Below, piece after piece: positions 9,289 through 17,235 of a stretch of 47,685 nt of DNA; the stretch's first letter is position 1; the number at the start of each line of letters is the position of its first letter. Position numbers and translations under genes: made by a program. The notes under the pieces were generated by a model. That model saw only the letters and a program-made list of their open reading frames with translations, ran no database searches and was not told where the DNA came from. This DNA is from Bryobacterales bacterium (GTDB lineage Bacteria; Acidobacteriota; Terriglobia; Bryobacterales; Bryobacteraceae), in assembly GCA_016789785.1 (NCBI GenBank), contig JAEUQE010000034.1:1-47685 (forward strand), given 5' to 3'.

Positions 9289-9628
9289 CTATGTGTTGCG
9301 GCGGCGCTGGGCAAACAGGCCAAGCGCAACCAAGGCCGTAGCGATCGTGGCGGCGGCCCGGCTCAGGAATAAAGGTGACGGCGGGAGATGCATTGCCCGG
9401 TCCGCCAAAGGCAAACGGCAATGTGGAGCCATTGAGGTCAATCTCCACAATTGCGGCGAACCCCAAAGGGTCCACTGTGAGAAGCGCATTCAAGTTTCCG
9501 GATACGCCGCTGTTCGCCGAGGTATCGACATTCGCCGGATAGACGGCGGCTGCTGCCCCTGGCGTTCCGGCGCAGAAACAGAAAACGGCTAGCGAGGCAG
9601 CGCGTGCCAGATGAGACAGGCTCAACAC
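9289..9628 (-). pseudogene. Small PEP-CTERM protein gene broken by a +1 frameshift
   Basis: The GTG at 9628 has GGAGG nine bases upstream and opens a signal peptide (AASLAVFCFCAGTPGAAAA) and a short exported domain ending VTFIPEP. In the starting frame the sequence then becomes meaningless and stops at 9260 (122 residues). If one G of the GGG near 9356-9358 is dropped, the reading continues AAATIATALVALGLFAQRRR-NT and stops at 9289. That is a textbook PEP-CTERM signal: PEP, hydrophobic helix, arginine cluster. Such signals are recognised by exosortase and direct proteins to the outer surface or extracellular polymer. The gene is therefore frameshifted, mis-sequenced, or translated by ribosomal frameshifting. 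It lies 46 bases upstream of the giant protein gene on the same strand, so the two may share a transcript and an extracellular role. Confidence 0.75.
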
Positions 9629-10033
9629 TACGAAAGTCCTCCGAACGATCCGCGATCTTGATTCGATTCGCTTCCCTGAGTGTTTTGGTACAGAATGTTA
9701 CGAACCCGGGACTTGACCTGAGCGTATCATAAGGTCCTTTTTCAAGTAAAGAACGGGCTGCGGGGATTCAAGAGGTGCGCCTTGACATTAAGAACGGACG
9801 TGAACGCAGCGGCGGATCGGAGAGCGCACCGGCTTGGGCATCGGCGCCGTGACGCGCCCGATGGCCTCGCTGCGCCATGGTGCACGTCAGGAAGCAGCTT
9901 TGCGCCTTTCACCCACTGACAACCGGCGGAGGCGCCGCTCAAATCGGGCTCATACCTCTATTGATCCCGTCGCTTCTCCGCGTCTACTATTGGTTAAGGC
10001 TCCGTTCCGATAAGCAAAGGGAGGCGTGTGGAA
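9629..10033. other. Divergent intergenic region
   Basis: No credible gene. This 405-base stretch separates two divergent units: the frameshifted PEP-CTERM/giant-protein pair on the left and the Panacea antitoxin pair on the right. It should carry both promoters. Only the right-hand one (9961-9990) has a recognisable shape. The 66-codon minus-strand frame at 9742-9942 has no ribosome binding site or recognisable composition. Confidence 0.5.
9961..9990 (+). promoter_or_regulatory. Possible sigma-70 promoter for the antitoxin pair
   Basis: TTGATC (9961-9966) and TACTAT (9985-9990) are separated by 18 bases, which gives a start site near 9997 and a leader of about 37 bases before the ATG at 10034. 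The leader contains AGGGAGG at 10018-10024. Confidence 0.4.
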
Positions 10034-10471
10034 ATGCCAAGCGTACATGACGTTGCGGCCTATGTGCTGGAAAGAAAAGGGCCAATGACGGCGATGAAAC
10101 TACAGAAACTTGTGTACTATTGCCATTCGTGGTCTCTGGTCTGGGATGAGTCGCCCTTGTTTCCGGAAAAGATTGAAGCATGGGCGAACGGTCCCGTGGT
10201 TCCCGAACTTTACGCCGTCCACAAAGGGAGATTTCAACTTGAGCCGCCATGGCCGAAGGGTTCTTCAACCAATCTCAACGCATTGCAGAGAGAGACTGTA
10301 GACGCTGTCCTCGGATTCTACGGCGATAAGAGTTCTCAGTGGCTCAGCGACCTCACCCACAAGGAGACTCCCTGGCTCAACGCACGGAAAGACGCTGGTC
10401 CAGGGGAGCCAACTCGCAACGAGATATCGGATGCGGAGATCGCGGAGTACTACGGTAGTCTTTATCGATAA
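10034..10471 (+). CDS. Panacea-domain (DUF4065, SocA-like) antitoxin
   Basis: A 145-residue Panacea-domain protein. This antitoxin fold is known to neutralise many unrelated toxins in two-gene toxin-antitoxin systems and is also found in SocA and phage proteins. Diagnostic segments are MTAMKLQKLVYYCHSW near the N-terminus, PLFPEKIEAWANGPVVPELY in the middle, and a helical C-terminus. I chose ATG 10034 over GTG 10028 because AGGGAGG ends 9 bases before the ATG but only 3 before the GTG. The next gene begins 8 bases after the stop, so the two are almost certainly one operon and the downstream product is the expected toxin or partner. An alternative role is that of a phage- or SocA-type proteolytic adaptor. 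Confidence 0.8.
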   Translation: MPSVHDVAAYVLERKGPMTAMKLQKLVYYCHSWSLVWDESPLFPEKIEAWANGPVVPELYAVHKGRFQLEPPWPKGSSTNLNALQRETVDAVLGFYGDKSSQWLSDLTHKETPWLNARKDAGPGEPTRNEISDAEIAEYYGSLYR

Positions 10472-10479
10472 GCGACACC

Positions 10480-10839
10480 ATGGGCAAGAAGCAGCCGAAA
10501 GTTCTGTTCTCACCCACCACCTCCAAGCAGCCAATCGTCGCAGAAGCGCCCGAGAGGTATTATTCGCACACACCCGCTTGGCGGCTGTCACAGATACAGA
10601 TGGTTGGTCCGTTGGGGTGGCACACTCTCGACCGGACCTCGGTAATGGCCATTCACGGCAAACTGAAATCATTCGAATCAATGACGTGGCGCGAGATCTT
10701 GCTCAGTGCGAAGAAGCAGCATCAGTCTGTTGATGTTGCGCGCTTGTCACCGGAAGCCCAGCGCCAACTTGAGGAGATCGGATACGGTGACCTCGACAAG
10801 ATTGTCTCGCTGCGTCTTTCTGCAAATGGTACTCACTAA
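10480..10839 (+). CDS. Antitoxin-linked partner protein, probably C-terminally truncated
   Basis: A 119-residue protein with no catalytic motif I can name. It contains GPLGWHTL, IHGKLKSFESMTWREIL and an ending IVSLRLSANGTH. I recall a family of small proteins found beside Panacea/DUF4065 genes with the same layout (FE.MTW.EIL, then SLRLS) that continues with an R-x-WGIR motif and a WWDP/H-rich tail; this is from memory and not checked. Here TAA stops the frame at 10837, but the same frame then reads RLSKLWGIRTLDAYGANSAT before a second TAA at 10900. The WGIR motif past the stop suggests that an in-frame stop and a missing tail have inactivated the toxin. It lies 8 bases behind the antitoxin gene, with only a weak ribosome binding site. 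Confidence 0.6.
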   Translation: MGKKQPKVLFSPTTSKQPIVAEAPERYYSHTPAWRLSQIQMVGPLGWHTLDRTSVMAIHGKLKSFESMTWREILLSAKKQHQSVDVARLSPEAQRQLEEIGYGDLDKIVSLRLSANGTH

Positions 10840-10914
10840 CGACTCAGTAAACTGTGGGGAATCCGAACACTGGACGCGTACGGCGCAAATAGTGCCACGT
10901 AAACTATTGAAAAC

Positions 10915-10990
10915 TGGTGAGCCGGGCGGGACTCGAACCCGCGACCCTTTGATTAAAAGTCAAATGCTCTACCTACTGAGCTACCGGCCC
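10915..10990 (-). tRNA. tRNA-Lys (anticodon TTT), CCA encoded
   Basis: On the minus strand the sequence folds as a full cloverleaf: acceptor GGGCCGG pairs with CCGGCTC, followed by discriminator A and an encoded CCA. The D-arm carries AGCTCAGTAGGTAGAGC, the anticodon stem-loop is TTTGA-CTTTTAA-TCAAA (anticodon TTT, lysine), and the T-arm is GCGGG-TTCGAGT-CCCGC. Its 3' end faces the antitoxin pair and lies 12 bases from the second stop of the decayed partner gene. tRNA 3' ends are frequent integration sites, but I saw no second copy of the tRNA end nearby. Confidence 0.97.
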
Positions 10991-11168
10991 GAGTGTGGGG
11001 ATTCAACAAAGGAGTGCCCCTTCAGGATACCACGCGCTCCGCCTTCCGCGCCTCTCATTGCGGCATCCCACGCCCGAGGATTCGACCGCATCGAGTGCCC
11101 GGCCCGGCCAACTGGCTTGCCACCGCTTCACAATGACTAACGTCGAGTGCTAACGTTGGGTGAGCCGC

Positions 11169-11786
11169 ATGAATTTCCCCTTCGAAGCAGCCCTCCTCAA
11201 CGTGGCACTGCTCTGCATCCTCACCGTGCCGCACGAGTTCGCCCACGCCTGGGTGGCCACCAAACTCGGCGACGACACACCGGAACGCGAAGGCCGCGTC
11301 ACACTCTATCCCCCCGCACACATCGACCTCATGGGCACCGTCATCCTCCCCGCCGTCATGACGCTGCTTGGCGCGGGCCTGCTCGGCTGGGGACGCCCGG
11401 TCAACACAACGCCTTCCCGGCTGCGTTGGGGCATGAACGGATTGGCTCTGGTCGCCTTGGCTGGCCCTGCCTCGAACATCGTGCTGGCGGTAATCTGCGC
11501 AGCGATCTCCGTTACCATCGGCGCCATGTTCTCCGATGTCCGCGAAATCGCCGGGCGGGCGGCGCAACTCAGCGTCTACCTCGCACTGTTCAACATGATC
11601 CCGGTGCCGCCGCTCGATGGCTCGAAGCTGCTCATCGCGGCCAAGTTGCCCGTGGCGATCTACGAAGAACTGGCGCGCTTCGGCTTTGTGCTCCTGTTAG
11701 TCGCGATGTCGGTGACCAGCCTCGGCGGATATCTCGCGCACTTCACTTACTTGATTACCAGTACGATTTTCGGAATCTTTCACTGA
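11169..11786 (+). CDS. Site-2 protease family (M50) membrane metalloprotease
   Basis: A 205-residue integral membrane protein. HEFAH at residues 22-26 is the zinc-binding HExxH motif inside the first hydrophobic segment. NMIPVPPLDG at 142-151 is the second M50 signature, with Asp150 as the third zinc ligand. Four to five further hydrophobic stretches fit an intramembrane protease. There is no PDZ domain, so this is the compact form and not RseP. Substrates are usually membrane-bound regulators, but none is indicated here. ATG 11169 is preferred over GTG 11160; neither has a clear Shine-Dalgarno. Its last seven bases overlap the 3' end of cdsA, which runs the other way. Confidence 0.85.
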   Translation: MNFPFEAALLNVALLCILTVPHEFAHAWVATKLGDDTPEREGRVTLYPPAHIDLMGTVILPAVMTLLGAGLLGWGRPVNTTPSRLRWGMNGLALVALAGPASNIVLAVICAAISVTIGAMFSDVREIAGRAAQLSVYLALFNMIPVPPLDGSKLLIAAKLPVAIYEELARFGFVLLLVAMSVTSLGGYLAHFTYLITSTIFGIFH

Positions 11787-12544
11787 AAACTGAGATACAG
11801 CGCGACGGCTGGCATCGAGAACAGAGAACTGTCCAGCCGGTCGAGCCAGCCACCATGCCCCGGCAGCATGGTTCCACTATCCTTCACCCCCGCGCCGCGC
11901 TTCATCGCCGACTCCGCCAGGTCGCCCAACTGCCCGGCCACGTTGGCGCCCAGCGACAACAGCGCGATATGCCATAAGGGCACCCCAGGCAGCGCCCATC
12001 CCAGCAGCACCACTCCGTAGATGACGGAAAAGATCACAGCGCCACTCGCGCCTTCCCACGTCTTGGCCGGACTGATTCGCGGCGCAAGTTTGTGCTTCCC
12101 GATCGACTTACCCACGTAAAATGCCGCCGTATCTCCCACCCAATTGATGCTGACGGCGAAGAAAATCCACCACGAATCAAACGTACGGAGATAAGGAGCG
12201 CACCGCCACGCTCCATAGACATACACAACCCCCAGCAACAGGGCCGACGCTTGCGGCAACGCATCGCGCAGATCGGAGGCACGCAGCGCCCAAACCATCG
12301 CCAGCACAGTAAACAGCAGAAGCAATCGCCAATCGGCCACCGGCGCAAGCACCAGAGTGACACCCGCGGCATGCCCCGCAAGTTCCGGAATCGCAATGCC
12401 CTGCGCCGCGACAATCGAGGCGTACTCGCGAAAGCAGAACGCGCCCATCAGCAGCACAACCGCCTGAAACAGCCAGGGCGGGCCGCCGAAGATGACATAG
12501 ACAACTGTGGGAATGAGCAGGAATGCGGTGAGGACCCGCTTCAT
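11780..12544 (-). CDS. cdsA: Phosphatidate cytidylyltransferase
   Basis: Makes CDP-diacylglycerol from CTP and phosphatidate, the branch point of bacterial phospholipid synthesis, in the cytoplasmic membrane. The 254-residue length and multiple hydrophobic helices fit the family. The CdsA signature is complete at 212-238: S-A-M-K-R, then K-D at 221-222, H-G-G at 230-232, and D-R-L-D at 235-238, residues that bind metal and CTP. ISPAKTWEGASG at 157-168 is also conserved. The start overlaps the uppS stop as ATGA (12541-12544), so the two genes are translationally coupled in the usual uppS-cdsA order. Confidence 0.95.
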   Translation of the reverse strand: MKRVLTAFLLIPTVVYVIFGGPPWLFQAVVLLMGAFCFREYASIVAAQGIAIPELAGHAAGVTLVLAPVADWRLLLLFTVLAMVWALRASDLRDALPQASALLLGVVYVYGAWRCAPYLRTFDSWWIFFAVSINWVGDTAAFYVGKSIGKHKLAPRISPAKTWEGASGAVIFSVIYGVVLLGWALPGVPLWHIALLSLGANVAGQLGDLAESAMKRGAGVKDSGTMLPGHGGWLDRLDSSLFSMPAVALYLSFQ

Positions 12545-13374
12545 CGAGACGAAACCCCTAGGGGCTCCGCCAGCGCTTCTTCCGCCTTCCGCTTCCTGGC
12601 GGTGGTGAGCCCGCCGAACCGCCGGTCCCGCTTCTGGTACTCAATCACCGCACGCAGCAGGTCGGCGCGCTTGAAGTCCGGCCAGAGAGTTTCCGTCACG
12701 TAGAGTTCGGCATACGCGATCTGCCACAGAAGAAAATTACTGACGCGCATCTCACCCGATGTGCGGATCAGCAGGTCGGGATCCGGCTGGCCCGCCGTGT
12801 AGAGGTTTGCGCCGATCGTATCCTCATCAAGCTGGAGATCGTTGAGGTTTCCAAGCCGCCGCGCGTTCTCGATCGCCCGGTTCATGGCATCCACCAACTC
12901 CGCGCGGCCTCCATAGTTGATCGCGAGATTCACCGCCAGCCCCGTGTTACCCGCGGTCTCCGCAATCGCGGCTTCCAGATCCTCCTGCGCGGCGGGCGGT
13001 AGCGAGTCCACTCGGCCAATCACATTCAGACGGATGTTATTTCGCCCAAGCCTCGGAATCTCGACTTTCAGATAGTAGCGGAGCAGGCGCCACAGCGTCT
13101 CGACCTCGGTGCGGGGGCGCTTCCAGTTCTCGACCGAGAAGGCGTAGAGCGTGAGATACTCGATCCCCAAGCGGGCACACGTCTCCACCACTGTCCGGAC
13201 AGGCTCAATGCCCGCCTTGTGTCCAGCCACCCTTGGCAGATTGCGCTTCCGTGCCCAACGGCCATTTCCATCCATAATCACTGCTACATGGACGGGAATT
13301 CGCTCGGGATCTACAGCTTGCGCAAGCAGCCACTCTTCATCGCCTGGAGTGAGCACCGCAAAGAGGTCTTGCAT
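12541..13374 (-). CDS. uppS: Isoprenyl (undecaprenyl) diphosphate synthase
   Basis: A cis-prenyltransferase that elongates farnesyl diphosphate with isopentenyl diphosphate to make the C55 lipid carrier for peptidoglycan and O-antigen. MDGNGRWA at residues 34-41 (catalytic Asp35), FSVENWKRP, and RTSGEMRVSNFLLWQ followed by LWPDF are all family hallmarks. The frame extends to 13491, but that would overlap the preceding gene and add about 39 residues absent from the family, so I use ATG 13374, giving 277 residues. It is coupled to cdsA by a 4-base ATGA overlap. Confidence 0.93.
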   Translation of the reverse strand: MQDLFAVLTPGDEEWLLAQAVDPERIPVHVAVIMDGNGRWARKRNLPRVAGHKAGIEPVRTVVETCARLGIEYLTLYAFSVENWKRPRTEVETLWRLLRYYLKVEIPRLGRNNIRLNVIGRVDSLPPAAQEDLEAAIAETAGNTGLAVNLAINYGGRAELVDAMNRAIENARRLGNLNDLQLDEDTIGANLYTAGQPDPDLLIRTSGEMRVSNFLLWQIAYAELYVTETLWPDFKRADLLRAVIEYQKRDRRFGGLTTARKRKAEEALAEPLGVSSR

Positions 13375-13459
13375 GCGTATCGATTTATAGTATCGCGCCC
13401 GTTGGCCCTGCATCCACTTGAATTGGTGGCTTGCCAAGCAGGGATCACCGGGGGCAAAC

Positions 13460-14296
13460 CTAGATGGCGGTTCCCCGAGCCCAGTGAACATCGAACAGTC
13501 CCTTCATGGCTTCGCCCATGCCAAGATGATCGAACACCACGGAGGTCCAGGTGGGCTTGGTGATCACAGGATCGAGCAGTGCGATCAGACCCTGCTTGCC
13601 GTCGAATAGCGCCAGCTTCATTGGCAGGGAATCGGCCTGGCGCACTTCCACCCCCGCCGACGCGTAATCGTGCAAGCGCTGCCGGTGCTCGTGATCAATG
13701 GCCAGGCTTTCCAGCAGCAGCCGGCAAGTGACGCCGCGCAGCCGTGCCTGCTTCACGAGTTGCTCATCGAAGGGATCGACCGCGTAGGGGGGCCGCGAAA
13801 ATTCCAGATACTCCGACCTCACATCCGCCAGCATCGCCCGGTACTGCGTCGCCGTCTGCGAGGGCTCACTGACAATGCGCAGGTAATCGAGCGTGCCCCG
13901 GCCCTCCTGCCCTTCCGAGTAGGCGGCCTTCAGATCGCCGATCAGACCGTCGGCCAGCCGTGCCTGCTCCTGCAGCTCCTTCTGCAGAACCTGATGCTGG
14001 CGGGCCAGGTACGAGGGTACCGCGAGGCTCGGCTCCACAGCGGAGAACAACTTGGTCTTCTCCTGAACCACCTGCGCGAAGCCCTTCTCCACCAGGCTGT
14101 CCAGCACCTCGTAGATCTTCTGCCGCGGCACATGCGCGCGCGCAGCCAGTTCCAACGCTTTGAAACGCGGGTGGCCTACCAGCACCAGATATGACCGGGC
14201 CTCATACGCATTCAGACCGATTTGTTGAAGCCTGCGCCAGAAGCGCTGAAAGTCCATCTCGGCCAGATCTTTCTGCAACATTCGGACCATGAGCAT
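13460..14296 (-). CDS. TrmB-like transcriptional regulator
   Basis: A DNA-binding regulator of about 278 residues. The N-terminal winged helix is typical of TrmB: LQQIGLNAYEARSYLVLVGHP followed by LAARAHVPRQKIYEVLDSLVEKGFAQVV. A coiled-coil segment follows (QHQVLQKELQEQARLADGLI), then a C-terminal effector or dimerisation domain. TrmB proteins are best known as sugar-responsive regulators in archaea, and similar proteins occur sporadically in bacteria. The ligand is unknown. The start is uncertain: in-frame candidates are GTG 14347, ATG 14296, ATG 14281 and ATG 14260, and the conserved domain begins only after the last. It lies upstream of uppS-cdsA on the same strand with an 85-base gap, so co-transcription is possible but not shown. 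Confidence 0.75.
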   Translation of the reverse strand: MLMVRMLQKDLAEMDFQRFWRRLQQIGLNAYEARSYLVLVGHPRFKALELAARAHVPRQKIYEVLDSLVEKGFAQVVQEKTKLFSAVEPSLAVPSYLARQHQVLQKELQEQARLADGLIGDLKAAYSEGQEGRGTLDYLRIVSEPSQTATQYRAMLADVRSEYLEFSRPPYAVDPFDEQLVKQARLRGVTCRLLLESLAIDHEHRQRLHDYASAGVEVRQADSLPMKLALFDGKQGLIALLDPVITKPTWTSVVFDHLGMGEAMKGLFDVHWARGTAI

Positions 14297-14447
14297 ATCA
14301 GAAATCTGAAACGCCAAGCGGATGGGCCGCTGGATAAATAGCGCCACCTGGTTTTAGCGACACCGAATCTGACATGGCAATTTTCAGACAGGCTGCAACG
14401 CCGGTGGCGGACTTGCCTGCAATATGGTGGCGCGAACCGCGCGGACG

Positions 14448-15995
14448 CTAGAGCGGGATATTGCCGTGTTTCTTGCGCGGCATGGTGTCGACTTTGTTTT
14501 CCAACATGCTCAGAGCCTTGATCACGCGAGGCCGCGTTTCGTGCGGCATAATCACATCGTCGATGTAGCCTTGCTCGGCAGCAATGAACGGACTCGCGAA
14601 ACGGTCCTGGTATTCAGCCACCTTCTCCTGAAGCGCCTTGGCCCGATCCTCCGCCGTCGAAAGCTCACGGCGGTAGATGATGTTGGCCGCACCCTCGGCG
14701 CCCATCACTGCAATCTCCGCCGTCGGATACGCAAAGTTGATGTCGGTCCGCAGATGCTTCGACCCCATCACACAGTACGCGCCGCCGTATGCTTTGCGGG
14801 TGATCACCGTGATCTTCGGGACCGTTGCTTCCGCATAGGCATACAGCAGTTTGGCGCCATGGCGGATGATGCCTCCGAACTCCTGATCAGTGCCGGGCAG
14901 GAAACCAGGCACATCCTCAAGCGTGAGAATCGGGATCTGAAACGCATCGCAGAATCGCACAAAGCGCGCGCCTTTCACCGAAGAGTTGATATCAAGACAC
15001 CCGGCGAGATGCGCTGGCTGATTCGCCACCACACCGACCGGACGCCCATCCATCCGCGCGAATCCGACCACAATGTTCTTGGCGTAGTGTTCATGCACCT
15101 CCAGGAAATCGCCGTCGTCCACAATGCGCAAAATGATGTCCTTGATATCGTAGGGCAGATTCGGATTCTCGGGCACCATGGTGTCCAGCGCGGAGTCCAT
15201 GCGATCGGCCGGGTCGGTGCAAACCTTGCGCGGTGGCAGGTCGCGATTGTTCTGGGGGAGAAAGCTCATCAGGCGGCGAATGGTGCGCAGGCAATCGCCA
15301 TCATCAGCGGCGATGAATTGCGCCACTCCACTGATCGAGTTGTGCGTCAGCGCTCCACCCAGGCGCTCCTTGGTGACATCTTCATGCGTCACCGTCTTGA
15401 TCACATCAGGCCCGGTCACGAACATGTAGCTGGTGTGATCCACCATCAATGTGAAGTCGGTGATCGCCGGCGAGTACACGGCGCCACCCGCACAGGGGCC
15501 AAGAATCGCCGAGATCTGGGGGACCACGCCGCTCGCCAGGGTATTGCGTAGAAAGATGTCGGCATAGCCGGCCAGCGACATCACGCCTTCCTGGATGCGC
15601 GCGCCGCCGGAATCGTTCAGCCCGATCACGGGAGAGCCCGTCTTCATTGCCAGATCCATCACCTTGCAGATCTTCTTCGCGTTCGCCTCGGAAAGCGAGC
15701 CTCCGAACACCGTGAAGTCCTGCGCGAACACGTAAGCGGGCCGCCCGTGGATCAGTCCGAAGCCCGTGACGAAACCATCGCCATCCACCACCTGGTTTTC
15801 CATTCCGAACTCGCGGCAGTTGTGGCGGACCAGCTTGTCGAGTTCTTCGAACGTGCCCTCATCCAGAAGCAGTTCGATCCGCTCGCGCGCGGAGAGCTTG
15901 CCTTCGGCGTGCTGCTTCTTCATGCGCTCCTCGCCGCCACCCGCCTCCGCCATGGCATGCCGCCGCCGCACCTCGTCCCAACGATTGATCGCCAT
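14448..15995 (-). CDS. Acyl-CoA carboxylase carboxyltransferase (beta) subunit, PccB-like
   Basis: The carboxyltransferase subunit that moves CO2 from biotin to an acyl-CoA, making methylmalonyl-CoA from propionyl-CoA or malonyl-CoA from acetyl-CoA. The product has 515 residues from ATG 15995, the usual length for PccB. Both crotonase-like halves are present: the N half has [25 protein letters not shown] and [20 protein letters not shown]; the C half has [50 protein letters not shown]. The tail [12 protein letters not shown] and a final basic RKKHGNIPL are also typical. The frame continues upstream to 16076, but the extra 27 residues look unrelated. No biotin-carrier or biotin-carboxylase gene is adjacent, so that partner is encoded elsewhere. 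Substrate preference (acetyl versus propionyl) cannot be read with confidence. Confidence 0.93.
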   Translation of the reverse strand: MAINRWDEVRRRHAMAEAGGGEERMKKQHAEGKLSARERIELLLDEGTFEELDKLVRHNCREFGMENQVVDGDGFVTGFGLIHGRPAYVFAQDFTVFGGSLSEANAKKICKVMDLAMKTGSPVIGLNDSGGARIQEGVMSLAGYADIFLRNTLASGVVPQISAILGPCAGGAVYSPAITDFTLMVDHTSYMFVTGPDVIKTVTHEDVTKERLGGALTHNSISGVAQFIAADDGDCLRTIRRLMSFLPQNNRDLPPRKVCTDPADRMDSALDTMVPENPNLPYDIKDIILRIVDDGDFLEVHEHYAKNIVVGFARMDGRPVGVVANQPAHLAGCLDINSSVKGARFVRFCDAFQIPILTLEDVPGFLPGTDQEFGGIIRHGAKLLYAYAEATVPKITVITRKAYGGAYCVMGSKHLRTDINFAYPTAEIAVMGAEGAANIIYRRELSTAEDRAKALQEKVAEYQDRFASPFIAAEQGYIDDVIMPHETRPRVIKALSMLENKVDTMPRKKHGNIPL

Positions 15996-16107
15996 AAGCT
16001 TGTAAGGTACCAGAGAGGCGTGGTCCCCACGCAAGGTGTGAACGGGCCGGGGACTACGCCGTTCATCAGGCTGCAATACTCCATCGAGCTATGCCAAGCT
16101 GAAGGGC

Positions 16108-16995
16108 GTGCTCCGCGCTTCCGAGCGTCTCGCCATCGCCTACTTCGCCTACTGTTGCGCGTGCAGCGTGGTGATGCCCGTGCGCGCAGGCGTGCCGCTC
16201 GTCACATTCAGCGTCAACACGCTCGTGATCGCGGGGTTCTTCCTGCTCGCGTGGGCCGAGGCGTTGCGGCATCGCAAGTATTTGCGCGTGATGCGCGACT
16301 GGTATCCCTTGCCACTCATGCTGCTCGCTTACCGCGAAATGGGTTGGTTTGCGCCGCTGACACACACCTTCCGCTTTGAGCATGGATGGATCGTGTGGGA
16401 CCGGATGGCGCTGAACGATTGGGGCGTGCGGGCGGCAATCGAGATGACCGGACCGCTGCTGCCCTCGCTGCTCGAAATCTGTTACAGCCTGGTCTATGCC
16501 ATTGCGCCCTTCTGCATGGGATGGCTATATCACCGCCGCCGCGAGGAGCGCATGAATGAGTATCTGCTCCAGTTTCTCGCGAGTATTTTCCTCTCTTATG
16601 CGTTGAATCCGTTCTTCCCCTCCGAGCCTCCACGTTCCGTATTTCCGGGTCAGGACTTACCTACCATTACCACCATATTCCGCAAGTTCAATCTCGCATT
16701 AGTTGGCAATTACGGAATTCACCTCAGTGTGTTTCCGAGCGCGCATTGCTCCGGCGCGTTCGGAGCAGCGTTCGCGATGATGCGAGTACTGCCCGAAGAG
16801 CGCTGGATCGGGCGGGCCCTGATGCTGCTTGCCTCGGGCATCGCCGTGGCGACGCTTTACGGCCGCTATCACTACGCCGTGGATGCATTGGCCGGGATCG
16901 GCGTCGCGATCGCCGTCGCCCTGTTTTGCAATCACCGGCGAACAGGCCGGCAGAATCCCCCCGCGCAAGAAAAAAAACGGCTGCGACCCCGGTAA
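16108..16995 (+). CDS. PAP2-superfamily membrane phosphatase/phosphotransferase
   Basis: A 295-residue polytopic membrane protein with about six hydrophobic segments. The PAP2 active site is visible in two parts: PSAHCSG (about 210-216, His213) and GRYHYAVDALAG (about 252-263, His255 and Asp259). The first motif of classic PAP2 enzymes (KxxxxxxRP) is replaced by NPFFPSEPPR, a pattern I associate with inositol-phosphorylceramide-synthase-like and other phosphotransferase members. It could dephosphorylate lipids or isoprenoid phosphates, or transfer a phospho-headgroup. The start is GTG 16108 with GAAGG close upstream. The coding end is overlapped by the terminator of the opposing cytochrome gene. 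The last 25 residues are very basic (RRTGR, KKRLRPR). Confidence 0.8.
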   Translation: MLRASERLAIAYFAYCCACSVVMPVRAGVPLVTFSVNTLVIAGFFLLAWAEALRHRKYLRVMRDWYPLPLMLLAYREMGWFAPLTHTFRFEHGWIVWDRMALNDWGVRAAIEMTGPLLPSLLEICYSLVYAIAPFCMGWLYHRRREERMNEYLLQFLASIFLSYALNPFFPSEPPRSVFPGQDLPTITTIFRKFNLALVGNYGIHLSVFPSAHCSGAFGAAFAMMRVLPEERWIGRALMLLASGIAVATLYGRYHYAVDALAGIGVAIAVALFCNHRRTGRQNPPAQEKKRLRPR

Positions 16996-17008
16996 GGAAT
17001 CGCAGCCG
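16970..17008 (-). terminator. Rho-independent terminator for the cytochrome c gene
   Basis: On the minus strand CGGCTGCGA and TCGCAGCCG form a perfect 9-bp stem with a 13-nt loop, followed by eight T (forward A-run 16970-16977). It is oriented to end transcription of the cytochrome gene at 17236-17757 and lies across the stop codon of the opposing PAP2 gene. Confidence 0.85.
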
Positions 17009-17204
17009 AAGCAACTGAGCAGGGCTCAGCCAATTATGAGAACGGAGAAACAACAGAGAGCGAGAAGCGACAAGGAATGCACTCACTCTCAGGCACACAC
17101 AAACAACTCATCCGCGAAACCGCGGGACTCGGCGCTCAAACGATGCCGACGGGGCGGCACAACGCGAGGCCCACAAGCCGCTCTTCCACTCGCCCTTCAA
17201 CCCG

Positions 17205-17230
17205 CGGTGTCAACACACGGTGTCAACACA
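17205..17230. repeat. Perfect 13-bp tandem repeat
   Basis: CGGTGTCAACACA occurs twice without a gap (17205-17217 and 17218-17230), starting five bases past the cytochrome c stop codon. The function is unknown. The rest of the 17009-17235 interval holds no gene that I can support. Confidence 0.8.
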
Positions 17231-17235
17231 CAAAG

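Noticed and set aside
9742..9942. 66-codon minus-strand frame in the divergent intergenic region
   Set aside because: No ribosome binding site, no motif, and it would occupy the promoter region of the PEP-CTERM gene.
13375..13491. Longer uppS start
   Set aside because: It would overlap the TrmB-like gene and add residues absent from the family; the 277-residue form matches known enzymes.
17009..17235. Possible CRISPR-like array from the tandem 13-mers
   Set aside because: Only two adjacent copies without spacers; no cas genes in the window.
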